Assembly: GCA_023135165.1 (NCBI GenBank)
Contig: JAGLTS010000017.1
Span: 1-62,165, forward strand
Direction: 5' to 3'
Origin: Phycisphaerales bacterium
GTDB lineage: Bacteria; Planctomycetota; Phycisphaerae; Phycisphaerales; JAGLTS01
DNA: 62,165 nucleotides
Below the pieces are notes generated by a model. That model was not told where the DNA came from, searched no databases, and saw only the letters and a list, made by a program, of their open reading frames with translations. Position numbers and translations under genes: made by a program. The stretch's first letter is position 1, and each line of letters begins with the position of its first letter. Shown one piece after another: positions 28,335 through 37,054 of the stretch.

Positions 28335-30272
28335 TCACCTCGCCTCAGCATGCAGCACGGGTTCGCCGATCGGCCAACCGTGATTGGATCGACCGGAGTC
28401 GTCGGGGTGAAGCCCGTACGCCTGCGCGTCGAAGTGCAGCAGCATGAGCGTGTGGGCATCACGCCTGTGGATGCGGGCCGGCCGGAACGGCTCTTCGTAT
28501 CGCACGACATCGGACAGCCGAACCTCGTCGATCGCGCCTGTAAAGAAGCTCGTCGGCTCACCCCGCGGGCCGGGGTCGGCGCCAACGTACAGCGGGAAGT
28601 GATTCCTCGTGATCGAACCGGCGTGTTCCGTTTCCGCGGTGACTTCGCCATTGACGAAGATGCGCAGCGCGGCGCCATCGTAGGTGAGCGCGATGTGCGT
28701 CCACTGATCCCACTGCCACGGCGTGCTCGTCTGGGCCCAGATATACCCGTGCCCGGCGAGATTGACGTATCCCGTGGGCGTTGTCTGGTTGGCGCCCTCG
28801 TTGCACCAGAACATGCCGAACGATGAACCTTCGGTCTTCGTGAGGAAGGCCACACGGCCGGTCGGCTCACTCCCCCGGACCCAGCATTCGAGTGTGAATG
28901 CGTGCACATCCAGAAGATCACGTGACACATCCAGTCGAACCGCGTCGTCGCCGTCAAGCTGGAGCACCTTGTTGTCGTCGGGCGCGGCGCCTGCGAACGC
29001 ATCGAGGTTCGGCAATGCCAGCGGAATATCGGCCAGTGCGGAGACCGGGTGCGTGCGGCCGGCAGCGGTCTGGTAGATGATCGTCGCCTCGATACGGCCT
29101 ATGGATCGCTCGGCGCCGTCGAACGCTGCGGTCCGTACACCGATCGGCAGCGATGCGGTATCGCCCGGCTGGATCGTGCCCTGCAGCGGCTCGTGTGTGA
29201 ACCGCCAACTCTTCGGCACATCAAACGACACCTCGTACGGCATCGGCCTCGCGGTCGGGTTGTGCAGCAGCACCGTCACAGTGGACGACCGCTGCTCATC
29301 AACGTCGAGCGCAACCTCGCCCCGGACTTGCAGCCAATCCCCTTGACCAAGCCGATGCATCTCTTCCGCCTCGCTACCGAGGACGACGTCGCCGGGCAAG
29401 ACCGATCCGACGGGCAGGACCGCCATGTCAACAGCGTCACGGCGAACGCGAACATGATTGATGTGGTCGAAAGAAGCGCCCGGGGCCAAGCTCGTCGCCT
29501 GCCCTCCGGTGATCGCAAGTACGTAGTAGTGGATGCCGTCGCGCACGCCTTCATCACGATACTCGTGCCAGTGCCCGGCAAACACCGCACGGACGCGGCC
29601 GTCCTCGGTGAACAGGCGATGCACATCATCCCAGTTGCAGCCTTGGTAGTTCCACCGCGGATGATGCAGGAAGACGAACACCTGCGTCGCATCCGTGGAT
29701 GCAAGATCATCGCGCAGCCACGCCATCTGCTCAGGCCCGACGTTCTGATCCTCCGCCGGATTCGCGTACGACAACTCCTCATCGGAGAACAGGCAGACAA
29801 AGTGCGCCCAGTGGTAGTCAAACGAGTAGTACAACGGGCCGAAGTGCTGCTTGTAGAGATCGGTGTGGCCGCCCTCCTTCTCCGGCCGGGCGTAGACGTC
29901 GTGGTTCCCTGCGACGGGGTACCAGGGCATCCGCAGATCGGTCATGACCTGCTTGTACTCCTCAGCCTGCGCGATCCACTGTTCATCCGTGTTGTACCCC
30001 TGAATCAGATCGCCCACCGTCATGACGAAGGCCGGCCCAAGACGATTGGCCATGCGCACAGCCTGTTCAAGAACAGCGATCCCCTCGTCAGGCCCGCCCG
30101 TGCGATCGCTGAAGATGACGAAGCTGAACTCATCCCGTTCAGCCGGCGCGTGCAACGCTTGTTCGGCGTCAGTCCCGGCGCTGACCGGCTCACCGAGCGG
30201 CGTTTCACCGGGTGCTGCATCCGGCGTCAGGGCGAAGGCGACGATCAGGGCGATGATCAGGCACGACGGCAT
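28335..30272 (-). CDS. Secreted calcineurin-like metallophosphoesterase with LamG/concanavalin domain
   Basis: 645 aa from ATG 30272, with GAGGAG upstream. It starts with a signal peptide (MPSCLIIALIVAFALTPDAA). The phosphoesterase domain (about 35-300) shows FVIFSDRTGG, MTVGDLIQGY, VAGNHDVYARPE, LHHPRW and FAGHWHEY, which are the metal-binding Asp, Asn and His motifs in order. A beta-sandwich follows (about 320-430). The C-terminal third (about 450-640) is a LamG-like jelly roll (FTLECWVRG, WTHIALTYDG, AIDEVRLSDVVR). It probably acts outside the cytoplasm on phosphoesters or nucleotides. It is 168 bases downstream of the tricorn-like gene. Confidence 0.88.
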   Translation of the reverse strand: MPSCLIIALIVAFALTPDAAPGETPLGEPVSAGTDAEQALHAPAERDEFSFVIFSDRTGGPDEGIAVLEQAVRMANRLGPAFVMTVGDLIQGYNTDEQWIAQAEEYKQVMTDLRMPWYPVAGNHDVYARPEKEGGHTDLYKQHFGPLYYSFDYHWAHFVCLFSDEELSYANPAEDQNVGPEQMAWLRDDLASTDATQVFVFLHHPRWNYQGCNWDDVHRLFTEDGRVRAVFAGHWHEYRDEGVRDGIHYYVLAITGGQATSLAPGASFDHINHVRVRRDAVDMAVLPVGSVLPGDVVLGSEAEEMHRLGQGDWLQVRGEVALDVDEQRSSTVTVLLHNPTARPMPYEVSFDVPKSWRFTHEPLQGTIQPGDTASLPIGVRTAAFDGAERSIGRIEATIIYQTAAGRTHPVSALADIPLALPNLDAFAGAAPDDNKVLQLDGDDAVRLDVSRDLLDVHAFTLECWVRGSEPTGRVAFLTKTEGSSFGMFWCNEGANQTTPTGYVNLAGHGYIWAQTSTPWQWDQWTHIALTYDGAALRIFVNGEVTAETEHAGSITRNHFPLYVGADPGPRGEPTSFFTGAIDEVRLSDVVRYEEPFRPARIHRRDAHTLMLLHFDAQAYGLHPDDSGRSNHGWPIGEPVLHAEAR

Positions 30273-30350
30273 GGCATATCTCCTCAGCGATGATATGGTC
30301 CACGACGAGCATACCAATTGCGGTGCCGGCGCGGACTCGCCGTTACGACA

Positions 30351-30380
30351 GAGGCCGCCCGCGCTGTCGCGGACGGCCTC
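30351..30380. repeat. Nested inverted repeat between two secreted-protein genes
   Basis: A stem-loop with outer arms GAGGCCG/CGGCCTC (30351-30357 and 30374-30380) and inner arms CCGCG/CGCGG around CTGT, interrupted only by a C/A mismatch. It lies just after the minus-strand tricorn-like gene. No T-run follows on the minus strand, so it is a stem-loop of uncertain role, possibly a terminator or mRNA 3' end. Confidence 0.5.
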
Positions 30381-30440
30381 AGCCTGTTCGAATCGGTGCC
30401 GTACTGCCTTGGCAGCGGCCCAATGTGACCGGCAAATCGG

Positions 30441-33400
30441 CTACCAGTCCCGCTCCGGAACGCCCATGCCGCTGCGATCCGGCCCGGCCGGGCGCGTCGG
30501 CGGCACATACGGGTTCTCCTCGATCAGTTCGAGAATCACCTCAACAGCTCGCTCAAGTTGCGGGTCGCCGCCATCCACCATGAGCGACGGGTCGTCGATG
30601 ACCTCGATGTCGGGATCGACGCCGTGCCCTTCGATGCCCCACGTACCGTCGAGGTCGTAGTAGCCGAAGCGGGGGACGGTCATGAACGCGCCGTCGATGA
30701 GTTGCGGGTTGCCCGTGATCCCGACAAGCCCGCCCCAGGTGCGCGTCCCGATGATCGGGCCGAGCCCCGCCTGCCTGAACAGCTTCGGGAAGTGGTCGCC
30801 GCCCGAACCCGCCAGACCGTTGATGAGCATCACCTTCGGACCTTGATGTGAATCCTGCGGCGACATCATGTCCGTGGCGTCGCGAAGCGCGAAGTAGTTC
30901 ATCACGGGGCGGTTGAGCAGTTCGATGAACCGGTGCGGAAGCTGCCCGCCGCCGTTCCACCGCTCGTCGATGATAAGCCCAGCCTTGCCCTTCTGGCCGT
31001 AGAACTGGCGGTACAAGTCGTTCTGGCCGTTGACGCCTGTGTCGGGAACGTAGATGTAGCCCACCGTTCCGTTGGTCTGTTCCTCAACGTACGTGCGATT
31101 CGCCTCGATCCATGCGCGGTATCGCAGGTTGCCTTCGCTGCGCATCGGCTCCAGGAGGATTCGGCGAACATCATCGTCAATGACGGGCTTTTCGCTCACG
31201 GCGATCTCAGTCACCCGACCCGCCATGCCGATGAACGCAGCCCACGGGTCGATCTCGGTGTCAATGGGCAGGCCGTTGACCTCAAGGATGAAGTCACCGA
31301 CGTTGACATCCACGCCGAGCTGGCTGAGCGGCCCGCGTGCATCGGCATCCCATGCGGCGCCTTCGTAGATCCGCTTGATGCGGTAGGCCGTGCCTTCTTC
31401 GGTTGTCGCAAGCTCAAAGTCACAGCCGAGCATGCCGATGTTCTCGCGCGGCCCGCCGCCCTCACCGTCGCCGCCGCCGTAGTACGCGTGGCCGACGTTG
31501 AGCTCGGAGATCATCTCACTGATGACAAACGACAGATCCTCGCGCGTGATGCAGTCATCGACCATCACGCTGTAGCGATCGTAGATGGCGTCCCAGTCCA
31601 AGCCGTGCATCCCCGCGTCGTAGAAGTAGTCTCGCTGGATGCGCCAGGCGTCGCGGAGGATCTGAGCCCATTCCTTGCGCGGGCTGATCTTGCCACGCAG
31701 GCCGTCCGTCGGAAGCGTCTTGGCGAGCGACTGCCCAGGGGCCGCGCTGATGATCGCCGCACCGGCCGCGCCGAGCACGATGAGCTTCTTGCCATCGCCG
31801 GAGAGGGCATAGCCGAACACGCCGGCCACGACGTTCCGCTCACCCGTGTCAGGGTCGTCGATGTCGAAGAGCTTGATCGATGGAAGGCCGCCCCGCCCGC
31901 CGCTCAGATACAGGAGCTGGTTCTTGTCATTGCATGCAAGCTGCCTGAAGTTGCCGGCGTCCACGGGAAGCAGCATCGCTCGCCGCTCAAAGCCCTCGAT
32001 GTCGATGACGACGGGTTTCGCCTCGTCATCGTCATCCTCCTCGACCTCCGCATCCGTCTTGGTGACACTGAAGGTGCCCGAGATACCCATCTCGACGACC
32101 TCCCACGTACCGGTGATCGTGTCGCCCTCCAGCATGCCCCGCAGTATCGAGGTCATGCCCTCTTCGGTGTCCGTGGCGGTGAACTCGCCGGTCGCCTCGT
32201 CGAACGTGATCTCGCCGAGGTCATCCGTCTGGGACTCACCCATCATCTCGACTGTGTTCGTACCGGTGATTGTTCCATCCTCGGCGACGTTGATCGACAT
32301 CGTGAACGATGCGCTGTCCATCTCGGGAGGCAGGCCCATGGCTGACAGACCGCTGACGGTTCCTTCCCACACGCCGTGGATCGGGCTTGTAGGAACGTAG
32401 GCATCTTCATCCTCCGCGTCCTCATCCTCCTCATCATCGTCGTCGGCGTCTTCATCGTCCGCCTCATCGCCGTCGTCGGACTCCGCCTCATCGTCTTCGG
32501 CATCATCACCTTCATCGTCAGCATCTTCGTCGTCAGCATCCTCGTCGTCAGCCTCCTCGTCATCCCACTCCTCTTCATCGCTCTCCGGAAACCACGGGTT
32601 CTCCACCTCGCTGTTGAGCGGGACGGCCAGCAGCACGCCGCTCTTGCGATAGACGAACGTCGTGTCGATGTCGCTGTAGGTCGGGCTGAAGCTGCGAGTG
32701 CTCGTGAAGTAGAGGAAGTCGCCCTTGCGATCGAACGTCGGCGACAGCGAATCGAACATCGGGCTCGTCACCGCGGTGAGTTCCGCGTTCTCGATGTTGT
32801 AAACGTGGATCACACCCTGGTCGTTCACTCCATCCGAGAGCGAGAACGTCAACCACTTCGAGTCGTGCGACCAGTTCACATCGGGCGTGCCATAACCGGC
32901 GTTGGTCACGACGTGCGTGATCTCTTGCGTCTCGACGTCAAGCAGGTAGATCGCCCCGGTCTTGTCACCAAAGCAGATCGTCTTGGAATCGGGCGACCAC
33001 GCCTGGAGGATGCGATAGCACGTGCCCTCGTCTGTGAGCTGCCGCGTCTCGCCCCTGCCGTCGGACTGCGTGATGTAGATCTCGTACTCGCCGGTGGCGT
33101 CGGAGAGATACGCAATCCACTTTCCATCCGGCGACCAGAGCGGATCACGTTCCGCGATGCCGTTGGTTCTGGTCAGGTTGCGCGTGATGCCGTTCTCAGC
33201 CGGGACGGAGAAGATCTCGCCGCGCGCCTCGATGACCGCGCGTTTGCCGGTCGCAGAGATGTCGCCGCCGGAAATATAGTCGCTGTAATCGACCATCTGG
33301 TCTCGCAACGTCGGTCGATCGCCGGGGATGGTGATGTCAACCGGCCGAAGCTCCCGCGATCGCAGGTCGAGCAGGTGGATGCGTGAGCCGTTCTGAAGGA

Positions 33401-34253
33401 CGATCTCGCCGCGCCCGCGTTTGCCCGGGCCGATCGAGGGCCACTTGACGTCGTATTCGTCGAAAGCGGTGACCTGCTCGCGCTCCTGGGTCGTCGTGTC
33501 GTACACCCAGATGTTGAGTTTGTGATTGGGGCCGGCGTCAGAGAGGTAGTAGACCTTCTCGCCGTGCCACATGGGGATGCTGTCGGTGCCTTCCCAGTCG
33601 GTGATGCGCTTGGCGCTGTGATCGACGAGGTTGAAGAGCCAGATGTCGGTCTGCTGGCCACCCGTGTAGCGCTTCCATGTCGCGTTGTCACGGGAATACG
33701 GCGTGTAGGCGAGCCACGTACCGTCCGCGCTGATGGCTGCTCTCGTCCCGTATGGCACGGGCAGCGGCTCGGGCAGCCCGCCTTCCGCATCGACCGTCGC
33801 GAGCATGTATCGCATGCCCGGCTTCTCGAAACCGACCATGGCAAGCAGCAGCTTCCCATCCGGCGTCCAGTCAGCGAGCAGCTCGGCCGATGGATGATGC
33901 GTCACGCGATACGCGATTCCGCTCCCATCCGCGGGCAGCGTGTAGATGTCCGCATTCCCCTCGTAGTTGCCCATGAAGGCGATCGTCTTGCCCTGCGGGT
34001 CGAACTTCGGAAATCGCTCCGGCCCGGGCGGACTGGCGATCTTCACCGCCGTCCCGCCTTCACGCGGCACCTTCCAGATGTCGTTCGCATAGACGAAGAC
34101 GATGCTGTCCTCGCTGACATCCGGGAATTGCAGCATCGTCGCGTCCGGACGAATCGCGGAGTCAGCCAACGCCGCCGATCCAATCGAACCGGCTACGCAC
34201 AGCGAAATTGCAATCGGCGCCAACGACCGGCGCACAAACGCGAGATCTCTCAT
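30441..34253 (-). CDS. Tricorn-like S41 peptidase with acidic and beta-barrel-like insertion
   Basis: 1270 aa, with a signal peptide (about 1-30) and therefore probably periplasmic. WD40-type PD40 repeats fill about 40-550 (WSPDGKWIAYLS, WSPDSKTICFGD, DRKGDFLYFTSTRS). Residues about 557-617 are an almost pure Asp/Glu/Ala linker. About 622-735 is a compact beta-rich domain (GVWEGTVSG, DGTITGTN, ITGTWEVVEMGISGTFSV) recalling small beta-barrels, followed by a second acidic patch near 739. Then come the tricorn beta region, PDZ (about 930-1010) and the S41 core. The S41 nucleophile is Ser1150 in LAGSGGDHFPK, with EGHGVDPDI near the end. Canonical tricorns lack this insertion as far as I know. It may fold peptide intermediates or bind metal. 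Confidence 0.88.
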   Translation of the reverse strand: MRDLAFVRRSLAPIAISLCVAGSIGSAALADSAIRPDATMLQFPDVSEDSIVFVYANDIWKVPREGGTAVKIASPPGPERFPKFDPQGKTIAFMGNYEGNADIYTLPADGSGIAYRVTHHPSAELLADWTPDGKLLLAMVGFEKPGMRYMLATVDAEGGLPEPLPVPYGTRAAISADGTWLAYTPYSRDNATWKRYTGGQQTDIWLFNLVDHSAKRITDWEGTDSIPMWHGEKVYYLSDAGPNHKLNIWVYDTTTQEREQVTAFDEYDVKWPSIGPGKRGRGEIVLQNGSRIHLLDLRSRELRPVDITIPGDRPTLRDQMVDYSDYISGGDISATGKRAVIEARGEIFSVPAENGITRNLTRTNGIAERDPLWSPDGKWIAYLSDATGEYEIYITQSDGRGETRQLTDEGTCYRILQAWSPDSKTICFGDKTGAIYLLDVETQEITHVVTNAGYGTPDVNWSHDSKWLTFSLSDGVNDQGVIHVYNIENAELTAVTSPMFDSLSPTFDRKGDFLYFTSTRSFSPTYSDIDTTFVYRKSGVLLAVPLNSEVENPWFPESDEEEWDDEEADDEDADDEDADDEGDDAEDDEAESDDGDEADDEDADDDDEEDEDAEDEDAYVPTSPIHGVWEGTVSGLSAMGLPPEMDSASFTMSINVAEDGTITGTNTVEMMGESQTDDLGEITFDEATGEFTATDTEEGMTSILRGMLEGDTITGTWEVVEMGISGTFSVTKTDAEVEEDDDDEAKPVVIDIEGFERRAMLLPVDAGNFRQLACNDKNQLLYLSGGRGGLPSIKLFDIDDPDTGERNVVAGVFGYALSGDGKKLIVLGAAGAAIISAAPGQSLAKTLPTDGLRGKISPRKEWAQILRDAWRIQRDYFYDAGMHGLDWDAIYDRYSVMVDDCITREDLSFVISEMISELNVGHAYYGGGDGEGGGPRENIGMLGCDFELATTEEGTAYRIKRIYEGAAWDADARGPLSQLGVDVNVGDFILEVNGLPIDTEIDPWAAFIGMAGRVTEIAVSEKPVIDDDVRRILLEPMRSEGNLRYRAWIEANRTYVEEQTNGTVGYIYVPDTGVNGQNDLYRQFYGQKGKAGLIIDERWNGGGQLPHRFIELLNRPVMNYFALRDATDMMSPQDSHQGPKVMLINGLAGSGGDHFPKLFRQAGLGPIIGTRTWGGLVGITGNPQLIDGAFMTVPRFGYYDLDGTWGIEGHGVDPDIEVIDDPSLMVDGGDPQLERAVEVILELIEENPYVPPTRPAGPDRSGMGVPERDW

Positions 34254-34387
34254 GGGAAACTCCTGAAAGGGTGAACAGGGATCATACCCAGCACGCCCAT
34301 CACGGTTGCACGCACCGGCTCGGTCAATCCGAGCCGCCTCAAGTTGACGGTCGGCTCCGCAGGCGGGACCATCGAGCCATCACGCTC

Positions 34388-34472
34388 GGGCCCGTGGCGA
34401 AACGGCAGACGCAGCGGACTTAAAATCCGCTTCCGCGAGAGCGGAGTGTGGGTTCGACTCCCACCGGGCCCA
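34388..34472 (+). tRNA. tRNA-Leu (UAA)
   Basis: An 85-nt cloverleaf with acceptor arms GGGCCCG (34388-34394) and CGGGCCC (34465-34471). The anticodon stem GCGGA/TCCGC holds the 7-base loop CTTAAAA, giving anticodon UAA. A long variable arm, the class II hallmark of Leu, follows, and the T arm is GTGGG/CCCAC with TTCGACT (34453-34459). The discriminator is A (34472) and CCA is not encoded. Confidence 0.95.
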
Positions 34473-34626
34473 TCCAATCCGCTGTCCCGCGAGGCTGCCT
34501 CCTCAGCCGCACCATGCCGCATGTCTGTCCGCGCACACGCCGTCCCTACGGCGAACCACGCTGAACTGCTTATAATCCGCTCGACCATATCCGCGAGAGA
34601 CGGCGCTTGGAATCAGCGAGGACGGC

Positions 34627-36054
34627 GTGAGACGCAAGAACACACACCAACCGGACGCCTACATGCCGCCGGGATCAGGCGGCGGTGCGTCGCTGTTGCT
34701 CACATACCACAGGCTCCTCGGCGCCAGGCTTTATCTGCACACGTGGATCAGGCTCGTCGTCGCCGCGATGATCGTCATCGGCACGCTGCTCGCCAAATAC
34801 GTCATTGGGATCGAAGACCTCGACGTGCGAAGCCTCATGCTCATCGCCGTCGCGATCACGATCTACAACGCGGCAGCCTGGATCTTCTCCCGCTCCTATC
34901 GCGTTCCGCAGCGCTCGGCGGAGTCATACCATCTTCTCCTCAACGTCATGTTCGTCACGATCGTGCTCGATTACCTCTGCCTGACCGCCGCGATCTGGCT
35001 GGTCGGCGGCGCTCGGTCCCCTTTTCTCGCACTCTACCTGCTCCACGTGATCCTCAGCAGCATGCTGCTCCCGCGACGCACCGCCTTGGTGAGCGTGATC
35101 CTCGCCTACGCGCTGCTCATGTCGCTCGTCCTTGTTGAATGGACTGCCATCCTCACGCCCAGAATGCCCATCGGCGCAGTCGCCGGTACCGAGCCAATGA
35201 GCGCTCGCTTCGCAATCACCGTCATGGTGGTGTATGGACTGCTCTTTGGCCTGACCGCGTTCCTGGTCATGGGCCTGAGCCGCGTGCTGCGCCACAGTGA
35301 TCGTGAACTTCATGAGATGAACGCCTCGCTCCGGCGCCTGTCGCGACTACGCCGAGACTTCCTGCGGATCATCGTCCACGACCTCAAGGCGCCGGTCGGC
35401 GCGGTCACCGGCCTGCTGGGCAACCTCAACACCGGACTCTGCGGCGACCTCAACGAAAGGCAAGCCGAGTGGGTCATCCGCTGTCTCAAGCGATTGGACG
35501 GCCTGACATCTTTCCTCCACGAGTTGCAGACCCTGGCTCTTGTTGAGTCCGGCACGCTCAGCCAACAGGTCGGTCACGTCGATGTCCCGGAGCTGCTCAC
35601 CGCGCTGGTGGATGAGAACCAGGACCTCGCGGAGTTGCACTCCCACTCGCTGCTACTGGAACTTGACCCCGAGCTTACCGATCGGTCGATCGTCGCCATT
35701 CGACCGCTTCTGCGTGAGGCGATCGTCAACTACATCACCAATGCCATCAAGTACACGCCCGACGGCGGGAAGATCGTCGTGCGGGGCAGGGCGTTGCCAT
35801 CCGCGGTTCGCATCGAGGTGCAAGACAACGGCATCGGAATCGCCGACGAAGATCAGTCCCGGCTATTCAATGAGTTCGTCCGCATCCACCGCGCCTCGCC
35901 CGTCGCCAACGTGCCGGGGACCGGCCTTGGCCTGTCAATCGTTCAGCGGATCGTACAGAGCCATGGCGGGCGCACATCCGTGACGAGCAAGCTCGACGTA
36001 GGCAGCACGTTCGCCATTGAGATCCCCGCCGACAGCGCCACCGCACTGCGGTAG
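34627..36054 (+). CDS. Membrane sensor histidine kinase
   Basis: 475 aa from GTG 34627 after GAGGA. The N-terminal 220 residues hold about six transmembrane segments, such as LVVAAMIVIGTLLAKYV and LLLNVMFVTIVLDYLCLTA. The H-box is IIVHDLKAPVGAV with phospho-acceptor His251. The ATPase domain has the N-box REAIVNYITNAIKYTPDGG (about 361-379), G1 DNGIGIADEDQSRLF and G2 GTGLGLSIVQ. No extracellular sensor domain is obvious, so sensing may occur within the membrane. It is convergent with the receiver gene (36153-36530), which could be its partner, though they are not in one operon. Confidence 0.92.
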   Translation: MRRKNTHQPDAYMPPGSGGGASLLLTYHRLLGARLYLHTWIRLVVAAMIVIGTLLAKYVIGIEDLDVRSLMLIAVAITIYNAAAWIFSRSYRVPQRSAESYHLLLNVMFVTIVLDYLCLTAAIWLVGGARSPFLALYLLHVILSSMLLPRRTALVSVILAYALLMSLVLVEWTAILTPRMPIGAVAGTEPMSARFAITVMVVYGLLFGLTAFLVMGLSRVLRHSDRELHEMNASLRRLSRLRRDFLRIIVHDLKAPVGAVTGLLGNLNTGLCGDLNERQAEWVIRCLKRLDGLTSFLHELQTLALVESGTLSQQVGHVDVPELLTALVDENQDLAELHSHSLLLELDPELTDRSIVAIRPLLREAIVNYITNAIKYTPDGGKIVVRGRALPSAVRIEVQDNGIGIADEDQSRLFNEFVRIHRASPVANVPGTGLGLSIVQRIVQSHGGRTSVTSKLDVGSTFAIEIPADSATALR

Positions 36055-36152
36055 ACCCACGCGCCCCGGCATCACGAGCAAGCGCGCGCACGCCGCGCCG
36101 GCGTGTTCCGTGCATCGCCTTTGCGCACCCCGCACCGACCGTACCGTGAATG

Positions 36153-36530
36153 CTATGTGCCGAAGACCGTCTTGAGCACACCGAGCAACGCCGCGTGGTC
36201 GATTGGCTTCTGGAACACGCCGGTCAGGCCGAGTTCCGCCGGGCTCACCGTCCGCGTCAGGTCATCACCCACGGAACTCAGCATATAGACCGGCGCCTCG
36301 TTTCCGAGCACCTTGAGTTCCTTCACGAAGTTCGTTCCCGCATCCACCTCTTCCATCATCAGATCGACGATGACAAAGTCGGGTTTCTGCTCCTTGTATA
36401 CGACCAGCCCCTTCTCAGCCGTGGCTGCCTCGACCATCACATAGCCGTGCGCTTCCAGAACCATCCGCAAGGAGTCACGGAAGTCGGCATCGTCTTCGAC
36501 ATAGAGGATTACATGCTTTCCGTCTTGCAT
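36153..36530 (-). CDS. Single-domain response regulator receiver
   Basis: 125 aa, only a CheY-like receiver. Acidic pair EDD (12-14), phosphorylated Asp56 in VIVDLMMEE, the Ser/Thr position in YMLSSVGDD and the Lys in VFQKPIDHA are all present. No output domain is present. Its start lies inside the end of the hydrogenase maturation protease gene (22-base overlap), so it is the last gene of the hydrogenase operon and is translated with it. It may relay a signal from the kinase at 34627-36054 or take part in redox control (inference). Confidence 0.9.
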   Translation of the reverse strand: MQDGKHVILYVEDDADFRDSLRMVLEAHGYVMVEAATAEKGLVVYKEQKPDFVIVDLMMEEVDAGTNFVKELKVLGNEAPVYMLSSVGDDLTRTVSPAELGLTGVFQKPIDHAALLGVLKTVFGT

Positions 36531-37054
36531 TCTTCAGCACCATTCATAGACGTGGGTTTGACGACGCATCGCGTGACACTCTCCGCCTCGAACATCGCCG
36601 CATCGCGAACGAGCAAAAGCGGCTCGATAAACCGAACGGCGGCATCGAGGTTGCGCCCGGCCTGAGGGGAGATCGACTCGCCGAATTCATCGAACTCGTG
36701 TCCGCGAATCCCTAATGCATAGCCTTGCGCGGGCGAGTCAAACACATCGCGCGCGATCGCCAGCAGCGTCGCCGGCTCAATCGTGTGCGATGAAAACGCG
36801 AACTCCGTTCGAGGCATCAGCTTCTCATAAGAAAACGGGTCCGGACAGGCAGCGTGCGCATCGGCGAAGACCACCACGTCGTGCTCCGCGACCATCGCCG
36901 CATCCTCAACGTTGAGCTGGTAGTTCGTCTCAATCGTCACGCCGGGCAGCATCTTGGCGCGTACCGCCTCAGCGAAGGCCGGGCCGAGGCCGTCGTCGAG
37001 ACGACCTGGGTTGCCATAGCCGATCAACAGGATGTTCGCCGTCCCGGTTCGCAT
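36509..37054 (-). CDS. hoxW: Hydrogenase maturation endopeptidase (HoxW type)
   Basis: 181 aa. Family landmarks are ILLIGYGNPGRLDDGLGP (about 8-25) with the Asp pair that binds the nickel site, VVVFADAHAAC (about 60-70) and SSHTIEPATLLAIA near 88-101 with the conserved His. It cleaves the C-terminal tail of HoxH after nickel insertion, which completes large-subunit maturation. The start codon shares its last base with the end of hoxH (37054), so the genes are directly coupled. The final 25 residues overlap the receiver start. The symbol rests on order FUYHW, as I recall it in Ralstonia. Confidence 0.9.
   Translation of the reverse strand: MRTGTANILLIGYGNPGRLDDGLGPAFAEAVRAKMLPGVTIETNYQLNVEDAAMVAEHDVVVFADAHAACPDPFSYEKLMPRTEFAFSSHTIEPATLLAIARDVFDSPAQGYALGIRGHEFDEFGESISPQAGRNLDAAVRFIEPLLLVRDAAMFEAESVTRCVVKPTSMNGAEECKTESM

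Noticed and set aside
30933..32345. A long plus-strand open frame opposite the tricorn-like gene
   Set aside because: The minus strand encodes a coherent tricorn protein with catalytic motifs; the plus frame has no recognisable motif or ribosome site.
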